From positions 1-26,690 of the forward strand of contig CAKUWO010000016.1 in the NCBI GenBank assembly GCA_934699415.1: a DNA stretch of 26,690 nucleotides, read 5' to 3'. Position numbers and translations under genes: made by a program. The number at the start of each line of letters is the position of its first letter. Within the stretch, counting starts at the first letter, position 1. Below the pieces are notes generated by a model. It saw only the letters and a program-made list of their open reading frames with translations. It was not told the DNA's origin and ran no database searches. Of this stretch, positions 15,123 to 22,546 are shown one piece after another. This DNA comes from an uncultured Erysipelotrichaceae bacterium. GTDB taxonomy: Bacteria; Bacillota_I; Bacilli_A; Erysipelotrichales; Erysipelotrichaceae.

Positions 15123-16953
15123 TTTTGAAGAAAAAGATTTTGCTGATGATGGCTTTAATTTAGCTGCATGGAAAAAGATTTTTAGCTTATTTAAACCTTT
15201 TGTCTCTTATGTAATTATTTTATCGATATTAAATATTTTAATCGCTTTTTCTGATGTTCTTATGCCAATGCTTAATAGAGAAGCAATGGATGTATATGCT
15301 AAAGGGTTAAAAAGTGATCAAGAATTAATTTATTTTATTATCTTTTATTTCCTTTTAATTGTTGCAACATCATTCATGCATTTAATATTTTTTAGAATTG
15401 CAGGTAAAGCAGAAACAAAATTTGGCTCACTTTTAAGAGAGAAGTGTTTCTCAAAATTACAAAATTTATCTTTTGCATATTATGATGTAACACCAACCGG
15501 ATGGTTACTTGCACGTATGACTTCTGATATTTCAAGATTAGCGGAAATCTTATCATGGTCATTTTCAGAATTTGCATGGGGTATCCCTTTAATGGTAACA
15601 ACCACCATTGTTATGTTTAAAACTAATGTTAAGATGGCTTTACTTGTAATATGTGTAGTACCAATTCTTGCAATTATTACTTTTTTCTTTCAGAAAAAGA
15701 TTTTACATAGCTATCGTAAAGTAAGAAAAGCAAATTCCAAAATTACTAATTCATTTAATGAAGGTATTAGTGGTGCTAAAACAACTAAAACATTAGTTCT
15801 TGAAGACTCTAATTTAAATGAATTTGAAAAAGAAACCGATTTTATGAAGGATGTCTCGATTAAGGCTGCTCATTTAACAGCAATATACCGTCCTGCTGTT
15901 ACTTTTGTTTCTTCATTTGTTATGGCGCTTGTAATCTCAATCGGTGGTAAAGAAGTAATTGGTGATAATTTAAGCTTTGGTACCCTCATGTTATTTTGTG
16001 AATATTCGCAAATCTTTTTCGAACCTTTAAGAACAATTGCTTTTATTATGCAAGATATCCAGATGGCTCAAGCAAGTGGTGAGAGAATTGTGGCATTGCT
16101 TGATGAAGAAATTAAGATTAAAGATAGTGATGAGGTTATTGCTAAATATGGCACAATCTTAGAACCTAAAGAAGAAGCTTACGAAAATATTAAAGGTGAT
16201 ATATCGTTTAATGATATCTCATTTTCATATCTTCCTAATGAGCCAGTTTTAAAACATTTTAATCTAAATGTTAAAGCTGGTGAAACCATCGCATTAGTTG
16301 GTGAAACAGGAAGTGGTAAATCTACTATTATTAACCTTTTATGTCGCTTTTATGAGCCTAAAGAAGGCGAATTATTGATTGATGGAGTCGATTACCGTAA
16401 ACGCTCTATTGGTTGGTTACATTCCAATTTAGGTTATGTTTTACAAGCACCACATTTATTTTCAGGATCTATTAGAGAAAATATTATGTTTGGTAATTTA
16501 AATGCCACAGAAGAAGAAATGATTGCTGCATCTAAACTTGTTAATGCTCATGAATTTATCATGAATTTTAAAGATGGTTATGATACTGATGTAGGTGAAG
16601 GTGGTTCTCGTTTATCTACCGGTCAAAAACAGCTTATATCATTTGCTAGAGCGGTTTTAAAAAATCCTGCTATCTTTGTTCTTGATGAAGCAACCGCATC
16701 AATCGATACAGAAACAGAGCATATTATTCAATTTGCTATTGAAAGCATTATGAAAGATCGCACATCTTTTGTGGTTGCTCATCGTTTATCAACAATCGTT
16801 AATGCAGACCGTATTTTAGTTATTAAGAATGGTGAAATTGTTGAGAATGGTAATCATGAATCTCTCCTAAAAGAAAAAGGATATTATTATCGTTTATATA
16901 CCAACCAATTTAAAGAAGAAGCAGTCTTTAATTCATTACAAAGCACTATATAG
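15115..16953 (+). CDS. ABC exporter subunit with catalytic ATP site (half-transporter B)
   Basis: A 612-residue ABC half-transporter and partner of the preceding gene. Six membrane helices fill about 25-320. The nucleotide-binding domain has Walker A GETGSGKS (396-403), Walker B FVLDEATAS with catalytic Glu525, and switch His556 (VAHRL). Its signature is degenerate, LSTGQ (500-504). In the heterodimer its Walker motifs would face the good LSGGQ of subunit A, giving one competent ATP site, while its LSTGQ faces the impaired site. AAAGGAG (15102-15108) gives a strong ribosome site and the start overlaps subunit A by eight bases. The family is often labelled multidrug exporter; no direct substrate evidence exists here. 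Confidence 0.93.
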   Translation: MANFEEKDFADDGFNLAAWKKIFSLFKPFVSYVIILSILNILIAFSDVLMPMLNREAMDVYAKGLKSDQELIYFIIFYFLLIVATSFMHLIFFRIAGKAETKFGSLLREKCFSKLQNLSFAYYDVTPTGWLLARMTSDISRLAEILSWSFSEFAWGIPLMVTTTIVMFKTNVKMALLVICVVPILAIITFFFQKKILHSYRKVRKANSKITNSFNEGISGAKTTKTLVLEDSNLNEFEKETDFMKDVSIKAAHLTAIYRPAVTFVSSFVMALVISIGGKEVIGDNLSFGTLMLFCEYSQIFFEPLRTIAFIMQDIQMAQASGERIVALLDEEIKIKDSDEVIAKYGTILEPKEEAYENIKGDISFNDISFSYLPNEPVLKHFNLNVKAGETIALVGETGSGKSTIINLLCRFYEPKEGELLIDGVDYRKRSIGWLHSNLGYVLQAPHLFSGSIRENIMFGNLNATEEEMIAASKLVNAHEFIMNFKDGYDTDVGEGGSRLSTGQKQLISFARAVLKNPAIFVLDEATASIDTETEHIIQFAIESIMKDRTSFVVAHRLSTIVNADRILVIKNGEIVENGNHESLLKEKGYYYRLYTNQFKEEAVFNSLQSTI

Positions 16954-16955
16954 TG
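16944..16955. repeat. Perfect 12-bp palindrome before lspA
   Basis: CACTATATAGTG overlaps the stop codon of the ABC gene and lies in the -35/-10 spacer of the lspA promoter. With flanking A and T it can also form a small hairpin with four T after it. It may be a weak terminator or an operator. Confidence 0.6.
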
Positions 16956-16960
16956 TTTTA

Positions 16961-16969
16961 TGGTACAAT
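16961..16969 (+). promoter_or_regulatory. Extended -10 giving a probable leaderless lspA transcript
   Basis: TGGTACAAT is an extended -10 (TGn plus TACAAT at 16964-16969). Six bases (TCTTTC) separate it from ATG 16976. No Shine-Dalgarno is present. Confidence 0.6.
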
Positions 16970-16975
16970 TCTTTC

Positions 16976-17431
16976 ATGAATATTTTAATATCTGTTTTAA
17001 TTGTAACTTTAGGTTTAGGAATAGACCAATTTAGTAAATATTTAGTTTCATCTAAGATGATTCTTAAAGAATCGATTAATATTATTCCTCATTTTTTTTC
17101 AATTACTTATGTAAGAAATACTGGTGCTGGATTCTCAATTCTTGAAGGTAAACAATCATTCTTTTTTGTTGTGACTATTATTTCTTTGATTTTATTCATT
17201 TATCTTTATAAGAAAGCTAATAGTAATTTTGAACGTTATACAGTTGCGCTTGTTATTGCCGGAACTCTAGGTAACTTTGTGGATCGTCTATTATATGGTA
17301 GCGTTGTTGATTTTTTAGACTTCATTATCCTAGGCTATGATTTTCCGGTATTTAATCTTGCTGATTGTTATCTCACAATTGGTATTATTCTATATATTTA
17401 TATTTCATACAAGGAGGGTAAAAATGCCTGA
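16976..17431 (+). CDS. lspA: Lipoprotein signal peptidase (signal peptidase II)
   Basis: LspA is an aspartyl protease in the membrane that removes the signal peptide from diacylglyceryl prolipoproteins. The 151-residue protein has four membrane segments and all family motifs: DQFSKY near the N-terminus, RNTGAGFSI, GNFVDRLLYGSVVDFLDF with catalytic Asp112, and FNLADCYLTIG with catalytic Asp130. It has no ribosome site; an extended -10 ends six bases before its ATG, so it is likely translated from a leaderless mRNA. Its end overlaps rluD by eight bases, and the rluD ribosome site AAGGAGGG lies inside lspA. lspA-rluD is a common Bacillota pair. Confidence 0.97.
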   Translation: MNILISVLIVTLGLGIDQFSKYLVSSKMILKESINIIPHFFSITYVRNTGAGFSILEGKQSFFFVVTIISLILFIYLYKKANSNFERYTVALVIAGTLGNFVDRLLYGSVVDFLDFIILGYDFPVFNLADCYLTIGIILYIYISYKEGKNA

Positions 17432-18326
17432 ACTTACATTTGTTGTCGAAGAAGAAAATACTAATATTCGTATTGATGCTTATCTAGCAGATGTTAGTGA
17501 ATTATCACGCTCACGCATTCAAAAAGAAATTAAAGATAACCATGTTTTAGTAGATGGTAAAGCGATTAAAAGCAATTATAAAGTAAAAGAAAATGATCGT
17601 ATTTCTTTATATTATGAAGAAGAAAAAGAAATGCATGCTGAGCCCGAAAAGATGGATTTAGATATTGTTTATGAAGATGATGATTTAATTGTTATTAATA
17701 AACCTAAAGGTTTAGTTGTTCATCCAGCTGTTGGACATCATGAGCATACTTTAGTTAATGGCTTACTTTATCATTCTAAGACATTATCTAGTATCAATGG
17801 CGATTTTAGACCAGGCATTGTCCATCGTCTTGATAAAGATACTTCAGGTTTAATTGTATGTGCTAAAAATGATAAAACACACATTTCTTTAAGTGAGCAG
17901 TTACAAGATAAACGTTGTTTCCGTAAATATTATGCTCTTTTAACAGGCGTACTTCCTTATGATGATGGCGAAGTGGATGCACCTATTGGAAGAGATCATA
18001 AAGATCGTCAAAAGATGGCTATAGATCCTTTAGGCAAAGATTCTTTAACTTTATTTCATGTTATTAAAAGATATGCTAAAGAGACTTTGGTATCGTGTGA
18101 ATTAAAAACTGGACGCACTCACCAAATTCGTGTTCATATGGCTTATATTGGCTATCCGGTTGAAAATGACCCTAAATATGGTAAAAGAAAAGCTGATGAA
18201 AGAGGACAGATGTTACATGCTTATTATTTAAGCTTTATTCATCCAACAACTCAAGAAGTAATGACTTTTGAAACAGCTATTCCTTCATGTTTCGATGATT
18301 ATTTGAAAGAAAATGGAGAATGTTAA
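17424..18326 (+). CDS. rluD: RluA/RluD-family rRNA pseudouridine synthase
   Basis: This enzyme converts specific uridines in 23S rRNA to pseudouridine. The start is ATG 17424 (MPELTFVVEEENTN), eight bases overlapping lspA, with AAGGAGGG at 17411-17418; the frame is open further upstream but this is not conserved. The 300-residue protein has an N-terminal S4 RNA-binding domain (about 12-60, SRSRIQKEIKDNHVLVDGK), the catalytic motif HRLDKDTSGL with Asp137, and the TGRTHQIRVHMAYIGYP motif. It resembles RluD (sites 1911/1915/1917), but RluA-family members are hard to separate by eye, so the exact target is inferred. Confidence 0.92.
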   Translation: MPELTFVVEEENTNIRIDAYLADVSELSRSRIQKEIKDNHVLVDGKAIKSNYKVKENDRISLYYEEEKEMHAEPEKMDLDIVYEDDDLIVINKPKGLVVHPAVGHHEHTLVNGLLYHSKTLSSINGDFRPGIVHRLDKDTSGLIVCAKNDKTHISLSEQLQDKRCFRKYYALLTGVLPYDDGEVDAPIGRDHKDRQKMAIDPLGKDSLTLFHVIKRYAKETLVSCELKTGRTHQIRVHMAYIGYPVENDPKYGKRKADERGQMLHAYYLSFIHPTTQEVMTFETAIPSCFDDYLKENGEC

Positions 18327-19546
18327 TGGATAAGGATGCTAATTTTTATAAGATTCTGCAATTATTCCAATTTTTTACAATGAAATTCTCTTATACCCGA
18401 GCAGTATTTCCGCAGGATAAGGGAGATGAAATGTGGTTTGTAAATACAAACAACAATACTTATCAGTTAATTCGTGCTACTTTTGCATCTATTGGCACGG
18501 TCTCCTTTGAAAAAGATCGTATAGATCGCAATATTATGGCTGTTGCAAGAAGCATTAAACAAACTAAAATATCTTTTTTGGATATTCATATTACTAACGA
18601 AGATATTACACCTGATGAACTTTACGATTCTTTATGCATGGAAATCAACCATTATTCAGGAGTTGATTTAAGTGATAGTTATCCTGGAATTAAAAGTGTT
18701 ATGCATGAAGCTAGTGATCCTGAAATTGAAGCAACTTTAATATTAAAAGAAATTGCTTCAATGAATAAAGAAATGCAACAACAGAAAAAGATTTTAAGAA
18801 AGAAACAATTACCATATGTGACATATTCTTTAATCGCATTATGTATTATTAATTTCTTATTTGTCTTCTTACTATCGAATAAATATTCCCTGGCTTCATC
18901 TCTTGTGGTAATGGGTGCAGATTATACCGGCTTTACTTTAGGCATTTATCAATTTTGGCGTCTAATTACTGTTGGTTTAACTCATACTAATATCATTCAT
19001 CTTGCCATGAATATGATGTCTTTATATTATTTAGGCTCTTATTTTGAAAGAAAGATTGGCTCTATTAAATTCTTATTAACGATATTAGTTTCTACTTTAA
19101 CAGGGTCTTTATTCTCTGGAGCATTTACAGGCAATTCCATTTCTGCTGGTTTATCTGGGGGATTATATGGCGTTTTAGCATTACTTGTCCTTGATACAAT
19201 TATTACTGGAACAGCTGATAATTCTTTCTATCAGATGATTTTTATAAATATTCTATTAAACTTTGTAAGTGGAGTTAATGTCTTAGCACATATCGGCGGT
19301 TTCTTTGCTGGTATTGTTATGTATTTTGTTTTATTTGATAAAAAAAGAGAAAAGAGTATGATTATAGCACTTGTTGTAATGCTCATTTCTTCTTCTTTAG
19401 CTTATTATAAGAACCAACCAATAGATCCAATATATACCGGAACAGATCAGGAAGTATTAAAAATTTATCGTAACATTGGTCTTAATGCTTACGCTGACAA
19501 TTTAGCACAAAGACTTGATGCATTCTATATTAGAAGTAGAGGTTAA
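18326..19546 (+). CDS. Rhomboid-family intramembrane serine protease
   Basis: A 406-residue rhomboid with a soluble N-terminal region of about 165 residues and then about seven membrane segments. Catalytic Ser277 lies in GLSGG (275-279) and catalytic His322 in LAHIGG; the upstream GLTHTNIIHLAMNMMSLYYLG region is the conserved HxxxN loop. The layout resembles GluP (YqgP) of Bacillus, which carries a cytosolic N-terminal domain and helps degrade membrane transporters, but YqgP-type TPR repeats at the C-terminus are not evident. The start is ATG 18326, sharing one base with the rluD stop, with GGAG at 18314-18317; ATG 18320 is too close to that site. Substrate is unknown. Confidence 0.9.
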   Translation: MDKDANFYKILQLFQFFTMKFSYTRAVFPQDKGDEMWFVNTNNNTYQLIRATFASIGTVSFEKDRIDRNIMAVARSIKQTKISFLDIHITNEDITPDELYDSLCMEINHYSGVDLSDSYPGIKSVMHEASDPEIEATLILKEIASMNKEMQQQKKILRKKQLPYVTYSLIALCIINFLFVFLLSNKYSLASSLVVMGADYTGFTLGIYQFWRLITVGLTHTNIIHLAMNMMSLYYLGSYFERKIGSIKFLLTILVSTLTGSLFSGAFTGNSISAGLSGGLYGVLALLVLDTIITGTADNSFYQMIFINILLNFVSGVNVLAHIGGFFAGIVMYFVLFDKKREKSMIIALVVMLISSSLAYYKNQPIDPIYTGTDQEVLKIYRNIGLNAYADNLAQRLDAFYIRSRG

Positions 19547-19548
19547 TT

Positions 19549-20025
19549 ATGGAAAAAATCTTAAAATGGGATGAATATTTCATGGGCTTAGCTCATCTTT
19601 CAGCAATGCGCTCAAAAGATCCTAATACTAAAGTAGGAGCATGTATAGTTGATAATCAAAATCGTGTTGTATCAATTGGCTATAATGGTTTTCCTAGAGG
19701 ATGTGATGATAAAATCTATCCTTGGGGAAGAGAAGGCGATTATTTAAATACTAAATATCCTTTTGTTGTTCACGCTGAATTAAATGCCATCTTAAATGCT
19801 CCAAGAAGTGTTGCTGGATGTGATTTATATGTTTCTTTATTTCCATGCAATGAATGCGCTAAAGCGATCATTCAAGCTGGTATTAAAAGAGTAATTTATG
19901 AAGACAACAAATATGAAAAAACAGAACCAACTATCGCTTCTAAAAGAATGCTTGAATCAGCAGGGATTATACTTGAAAGATTACCTTATACTGTTAATGT
20001 TTCGATTGATGTTTCTGCATCTTAA
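19549..20025 (+). CDS. Deoxycytidylate (dCMP) deaminase, ComEB-like
   Basis: A zinc-dependent deaminase of 158 residues that converts dCMP to dUMP to supply dTMP synthesis. The zinc ligands are His75 (in HAELNAI, with catalytic Glu77), Cys100 and Cys103 (in PCNECA). The N-terminal WDEYFMGLAHLSAMRSKDPNTKVGA and the GYNGFPRGCDD substrate loop are typical of dCMP deaminase/ComEB rather than cytidine deaminase. It begins two bases after the rhomboid stop, so it ends the lspA-rluD-rhomboid unit. Its last 32 bases overlap the end of the opposite-strand DUF5662 gene, and its terminator lies inside that gene. Confidence 0.95.
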   Translation: MEKILKWDEYFMGLAHLSAMRSKDPNTKVGACIVDNQNRVVSIGYNGFPRGCDDKIYPWGREGDYLNTKYPFVVHAELNAILNAPRSVAGCDLYVSLFPCNECAKAIIQAGIKRVIYEDNKYEKTEPTIASKRMLESAGIILERLPYTVNVSIDVSAS

Positions 20026-20569
20026 ATTCATGATAAAGACTTTTGATTTCTTCAAAGGTCTTTTTTTCACCATTTTTCATTAAATATTTAAGCCAATATT
20101 CATATCTTTCAGCATCTTCTTTATTCATAAGCTCTTTTTCGATTGAATTATTAAAAAAGATATATGGACTCGCGTCACTATATGCATCTTTTTGATAATT
20201 CTTACACGCTGCAATACGATCAAGTAAAGACTCTAAAAAGTAATTTAAAGGCATTTTAATAGCTGTTATTTGTCCATTCCTATCTACTGTAGTCCAATAT
20301 TTCCAATGATGTTTATTACGCCCAAAATGATGTAATTGAGCATATGAAAAACCACGCTCTTTTATTTCACCATCAATTGGTGATCTTTTACCTTCTTGAC
20401 AATAAATAACACCATTAGAGAATTCTTCAAATGAGTATTTTGATAAATCGTGCAATAAGCCTTGTTTATATAAGCCACATTTAAAACACGAAATCATTAC
20501 TAAATGACGATGATGAGTAATAGTCATAAAATGACCTATTGTGTTATGTGCTAATTGCTTAAATTTCAT
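19994..20569 (-). CDS. DUF5662 family protein of unknown function
   Basis: A 191-residue protein that I recognise as DUF5662. Conserved features are the H19-H20-x-H22 start of the domain, H40-D41 (GLLHDLSKYSFEEF), the RSPID segment, H80-H81 (QLHHFGRN) and H87-H88-W-K-Y-W. Together with the long helical spacing, these His and Asp residues look like an HD-type metal site, so a phosphohydrolase-like activity is plausible but unproven. Family members occur in Bacillota and phages; some databases have mislabelled them. The start is ATG at 20569 on the reverse strand. There is no ribosome site; TATAAT ends six bases before it. The 3' end runs 32 bases into the dCMP deaminase gene. Confidence 0.85.
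   Translation of the reverse strand: MKFKQLAHNTIGHFMTITHHRHLVMISCFKCGLYKQGLLHDLSKYSFEEFSNGVIYCQEGKRSPIDGEIKERGFSYAQLHHFGRNKHHWKYWTTVDRNGQITAIKMPLNYFLESLLDRIAACKNYQKDAYSDASPYIFFNNSIEKELMNKEDAERYEYWLKYLMKNGEKKTFEEIKSLYHEFKMQKHQSKH
20035..20067 (+). terminator. Terminator of lspA-dCMP deaminase unit, inside the opposing gene
   Basis: A 12-bp stem, AAAGACTTTTGA (20035-20046) with TCAAAGGTCTTT (20052-20063; one T-G pair), loop TTTCT, ends in seven T. It lies 10 bases after the dCMP deaminase stop and wholly within the DUF5662 coding region on the other strand. Confidence 0.88.
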
Positions 20570-20575
20570 GATTTA

Positions 20576-20581
20576 ATTATA
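20576..20581 (-). promoter_or_regulatory. -10 box giving a probable leaderless DUF5662 transcript
   Basis: On the reverse strand TATAAT (20581-20576) is followed by six bases (TAAATC) and the ATG ending at 20567. No Shine-Dalgarno is present and no clear -35 is seen. Confidence 0.55.
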
Positions 20582-20601
20582 TGCATTTTAAGTATATGAT
20601 G

Positions 20602-20610
20602 TGATAAAAT
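20602..20610 (+). promoter_or_regulatory. Extended -10 giving a probable leaderless nusB transcript
   Basis: TGATAAAAT combines TGn with TAAAAT (20605-20610). Seven bases (ATTAAAT) separate it from ATG 20618. No Shine-Dalgarno is present. Confidence 0.55.
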
Positions 20611-20617
20611 ATTAAAT

Positions 20618-21031
20618 ATGAATCGACATCAATTACGTGAACATTTAGTATTTGCATTATATCGTTATCGTTTATTAGGATATTCTTTAAAAGAAGAAGA
20701 GAATGAGCTTTTAGAAACTATCAATAAAGAGATGGAAAACAAAGATTCTAATACTTCTTTAAAACAAGATTTAATTTATGTAGAAACTATTTTTGAAGAT
20801 ATTTTGAAAAATGAAGATGAATATATTAAACTTCTTTCTAATCATCTTCAGAAATGGTCTTTTGATCGTTTAGGTTATGTAGATCAAGCTATTTTACTTT
20901 GTGCTTGCTCAGAAATTAAAACTGCTATTGTAGAAAAAGCTATTTCTCTTAACGAAGCTATTTCATTAGCTAAAGATTATGGTGATGAAGATAGCTATCG
21001 ATATATTAATGCCGTACTGGATAATATATGA
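20618..21031 (+). CDS. nusB: Transcription antitermination factor NusB
   Basis: NusB binds boxA RNA with NusE (S10) and prevents early termination in rRNA operons. The 137-residue all-helical protein shows the RHQLREHLVFALYRY start, the WSFDRLGYVDQAILLCACSEI region and the C-terminal NEAISLAKDYGDEDSYRYINAVLDNI, all close to family consensus. It heads a six-gene operon, and xseA starts on an ATGA overlap with its stop. It has no ribosome site; an extended -10 ends seven bases before its ATG. In Bacillus the Asp23-family gene yqhY precedes nusB; here the divergent DUF5662 gene takes that place. Confidence 0.96.
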   Translation: MNRHQLREHLVFALYRYRLLGYSLKEEENELLETINKEMENKDSNTSLKQDLIYVETIFEDILKNEDEYIKLLSNHLQKWSFDRLGYVDQAILLCACSEIKTAIVEKAISLNEAISLAKDYGDEDSYRYINAVLDNI

Positions 21032-22359
21032 CAGTTTCAGTAAGTTCTCTAGTTCATTATCTGAAGAATAAGCTTGATACTGATGAATTATTACATAACT
21101 TATTAATAGAGGGGGAACTCTCTAATTTTCATGCGCATCAAAGTGGGCATCTTTATTTCACTTTGAAAGATGATAAAGCAGCTATTAGTTGTATTATGTT
21201 TCGTTATGCTGCATCTTCTCTTACTTTTAAACCTAAAAGTGGTGATAAAGTTTTAATTAAAGCTGATGTATCAGTATTTGAAGCTTCAGGACAAATGCAA
21301 TTATATGTTCGCCAAATGAAACCTTATGGTTTAGGTGAACTTTTTATAGCCTATGAGAAACTTAAACAAAAATTAAGTGATGAAGGCTATTTTGATGAGA
21401 ATCATAAAATCAATAAACCAGCTTATCCTTTAAAAGTTGCTGTTTTAGTAGGTGATAAATCAGCTGCTATGTCTGATATTAAAACAACATTTAAAAGAAG
21501 ATGGCCATTATGTAAAGTTGATTATTATCCTGTTTTAGTCCAGGGTGATAATGCAAGTGAAGATATTATTTCAAAATTAATAGCGGTTGATGAGCTTAAC
21601 TATGATGCTATCATCTTGGCAAGAGGTGGGGGATCTTTCGAGGATTTGTTCTGTTTTAATGATGAAATGCTTGTTAAAACAATTTATAACTTAAAGACTT
21701 TTATTATAACCGGAGTCGGGCATGAACAGGATTTTACTTTAGTTGACTTTGTTGCTGATATAAGAGCAGCCACACCAACCGCAAGTGTAGAGCTATTAAC
21801 ACCTGATATTAATGATTTATTAGAAGACTTAAAAGTTAAAGAAAAACGTATTAATTATTTAATCAATATAAATTTAAGAAATAAACATAATAGTTTAAAT
21901 AGTTTAATTAATCGTCCAATATTTAAAGAGCCTTATCGTTTAATTGAGCCTAAAATCCTACAATTAGAGTTTTTTAAATCGAAGTTATATAATACATCTG
22001 AGAGGTTTTTAAGAATTTCTCATGCTCTAAAACAAGATGAAAAAACTTTAAGGATGTTATTGAATTCTAAATTAAGGCTAAATAAGGATCATTTAGAAAA
22101 CAATAACCGGTTATTAAAATATAACTTTGATGTCATTATGAATGGCTATCAAAATAAATTAACTTTATTATCATCACTCTTAGAATCTAATAGCACAAAT
22201 AGAATACTTGATAAAGGTTATGTATTAACATTCCAAGATGGTGAACTTAAACGAAGCATTAAAGATATCAAAGAAAATAAAGAACTCATCCTTCGCTTTA
22301 AAGATGGCGAAGCAATCACAAAAGTAATGGAGATAAATCATGGCAAAGACAACATTTGA
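21028..22359 (+). CDS. xseA: Exonuclease VII large subunit
   Basis: XseA is the catalytic subunit of exonuclease VII, which digests single-stranded DNA from both ends. The 443-residue protein starts with the OB-fold nucleic-acid-binding domain (about 1-100: VSSLVHYLKNKL, LLIEGELSNFHAHQSGHLYFTLKD, ISCIMFR). The catalytic domain follows, with VGDKSAAMSDI, ILARGGGSFEDLFCFND and GVGHEQDFTLVDFVADIRAATPTASVEL. A long helical region and a short C-terminal segment (LDKGYVLTFQDGE) end the protein. It overlaps nusB by four bases and xseB by twenty, so production of the subunits is coupled. folD, found between nusB and xseA in Bacillus, is missing here. Confidence 0.97.
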   Translation: MTVSVSSLVHYLKNKLDTDELLHNLLIEGELSNFHAHQSGHLYFTLKDDKAAISCIMFRYAASSLTFKPKSGDKVLIKADVSVFEASGQMQLYVRQMKPYGLGELFIAYEKLKQKLSDEGYFDENHKINKPAYPLKVAVLVGDKSAAMSDIKTTFKRRWPLCKVDYYPVLVQGDNASEDIISKLIAVDELNYDAIILARGGGSFEDLFCFNDEMLVKTIYNLKTFIITGVGHEQDFTLVDFVADIRAATPTASVELLTPDINDLLEDLKVKEKRINYLININLRNKHNSLNSLINRPIFKEPYRLIEPKILQLEFFKSKLYNTSERFLRISHALKQDEKTLRMLLNSKLRLNKDHLENNNRLLKYNFDVIMNGYQNKLTLLSSLLESNSTNRILDKGYVLTFQDGELKRSIKDIKENKELILRFKDGEAITKVMEINHGKDNI

Positions 22360-22546
22360 AAAGCAGATGCAACGACTTGAAGAAATTGTTTCCTTATTAG
22401 AAAAAGAAGATACTGACTTAGAAACATCAATCGCATTATATGAAGAAGGATTAAAACTTAATAAAACTCTTCAACAACAATTATCTAAATTTGAAGAAAA
22501 AATTGCTTCTTTAAACGGTGAGAAAGAGGAAAATAATGACTTTTGA
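22340..22546 (+). CDS. xseB: Exonuclease VII small subunit
   Basis: A 68-residue helical hairpin protein; several copies wrap each XseA in exonuclease VII. The consensus FEKQMQRLEEIVSLLEKEDTDLE and SIALYEEGLKLNK match the family strongly. The gene begins 20 bases before the xseA stop, with GGAG at 22329-22332, and overlaps ispA by 11 bases. The high Glu/Lys content and length are normal for XseB. Confidence 0.96.
   Translation: MAKTTFEKQMQRLEEIVSLLEKEDTDLETSIALYEEGLKLNKTLQQQLSKFEEKIASLNGEKEENNDF

Noticed and set aside
13323..16953. A new multi-gene defence or secretion system
   Set aside because: The two genes are ordinary ABC half-transporters and no accessory protein, peptide precursor or nuclease lies beside them.
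19898..20083. Plus-strand ORF over the end of the dCMP deaminase
   Set aside because: It starts inside the gene in another frame and runs through the terminator hairpin.
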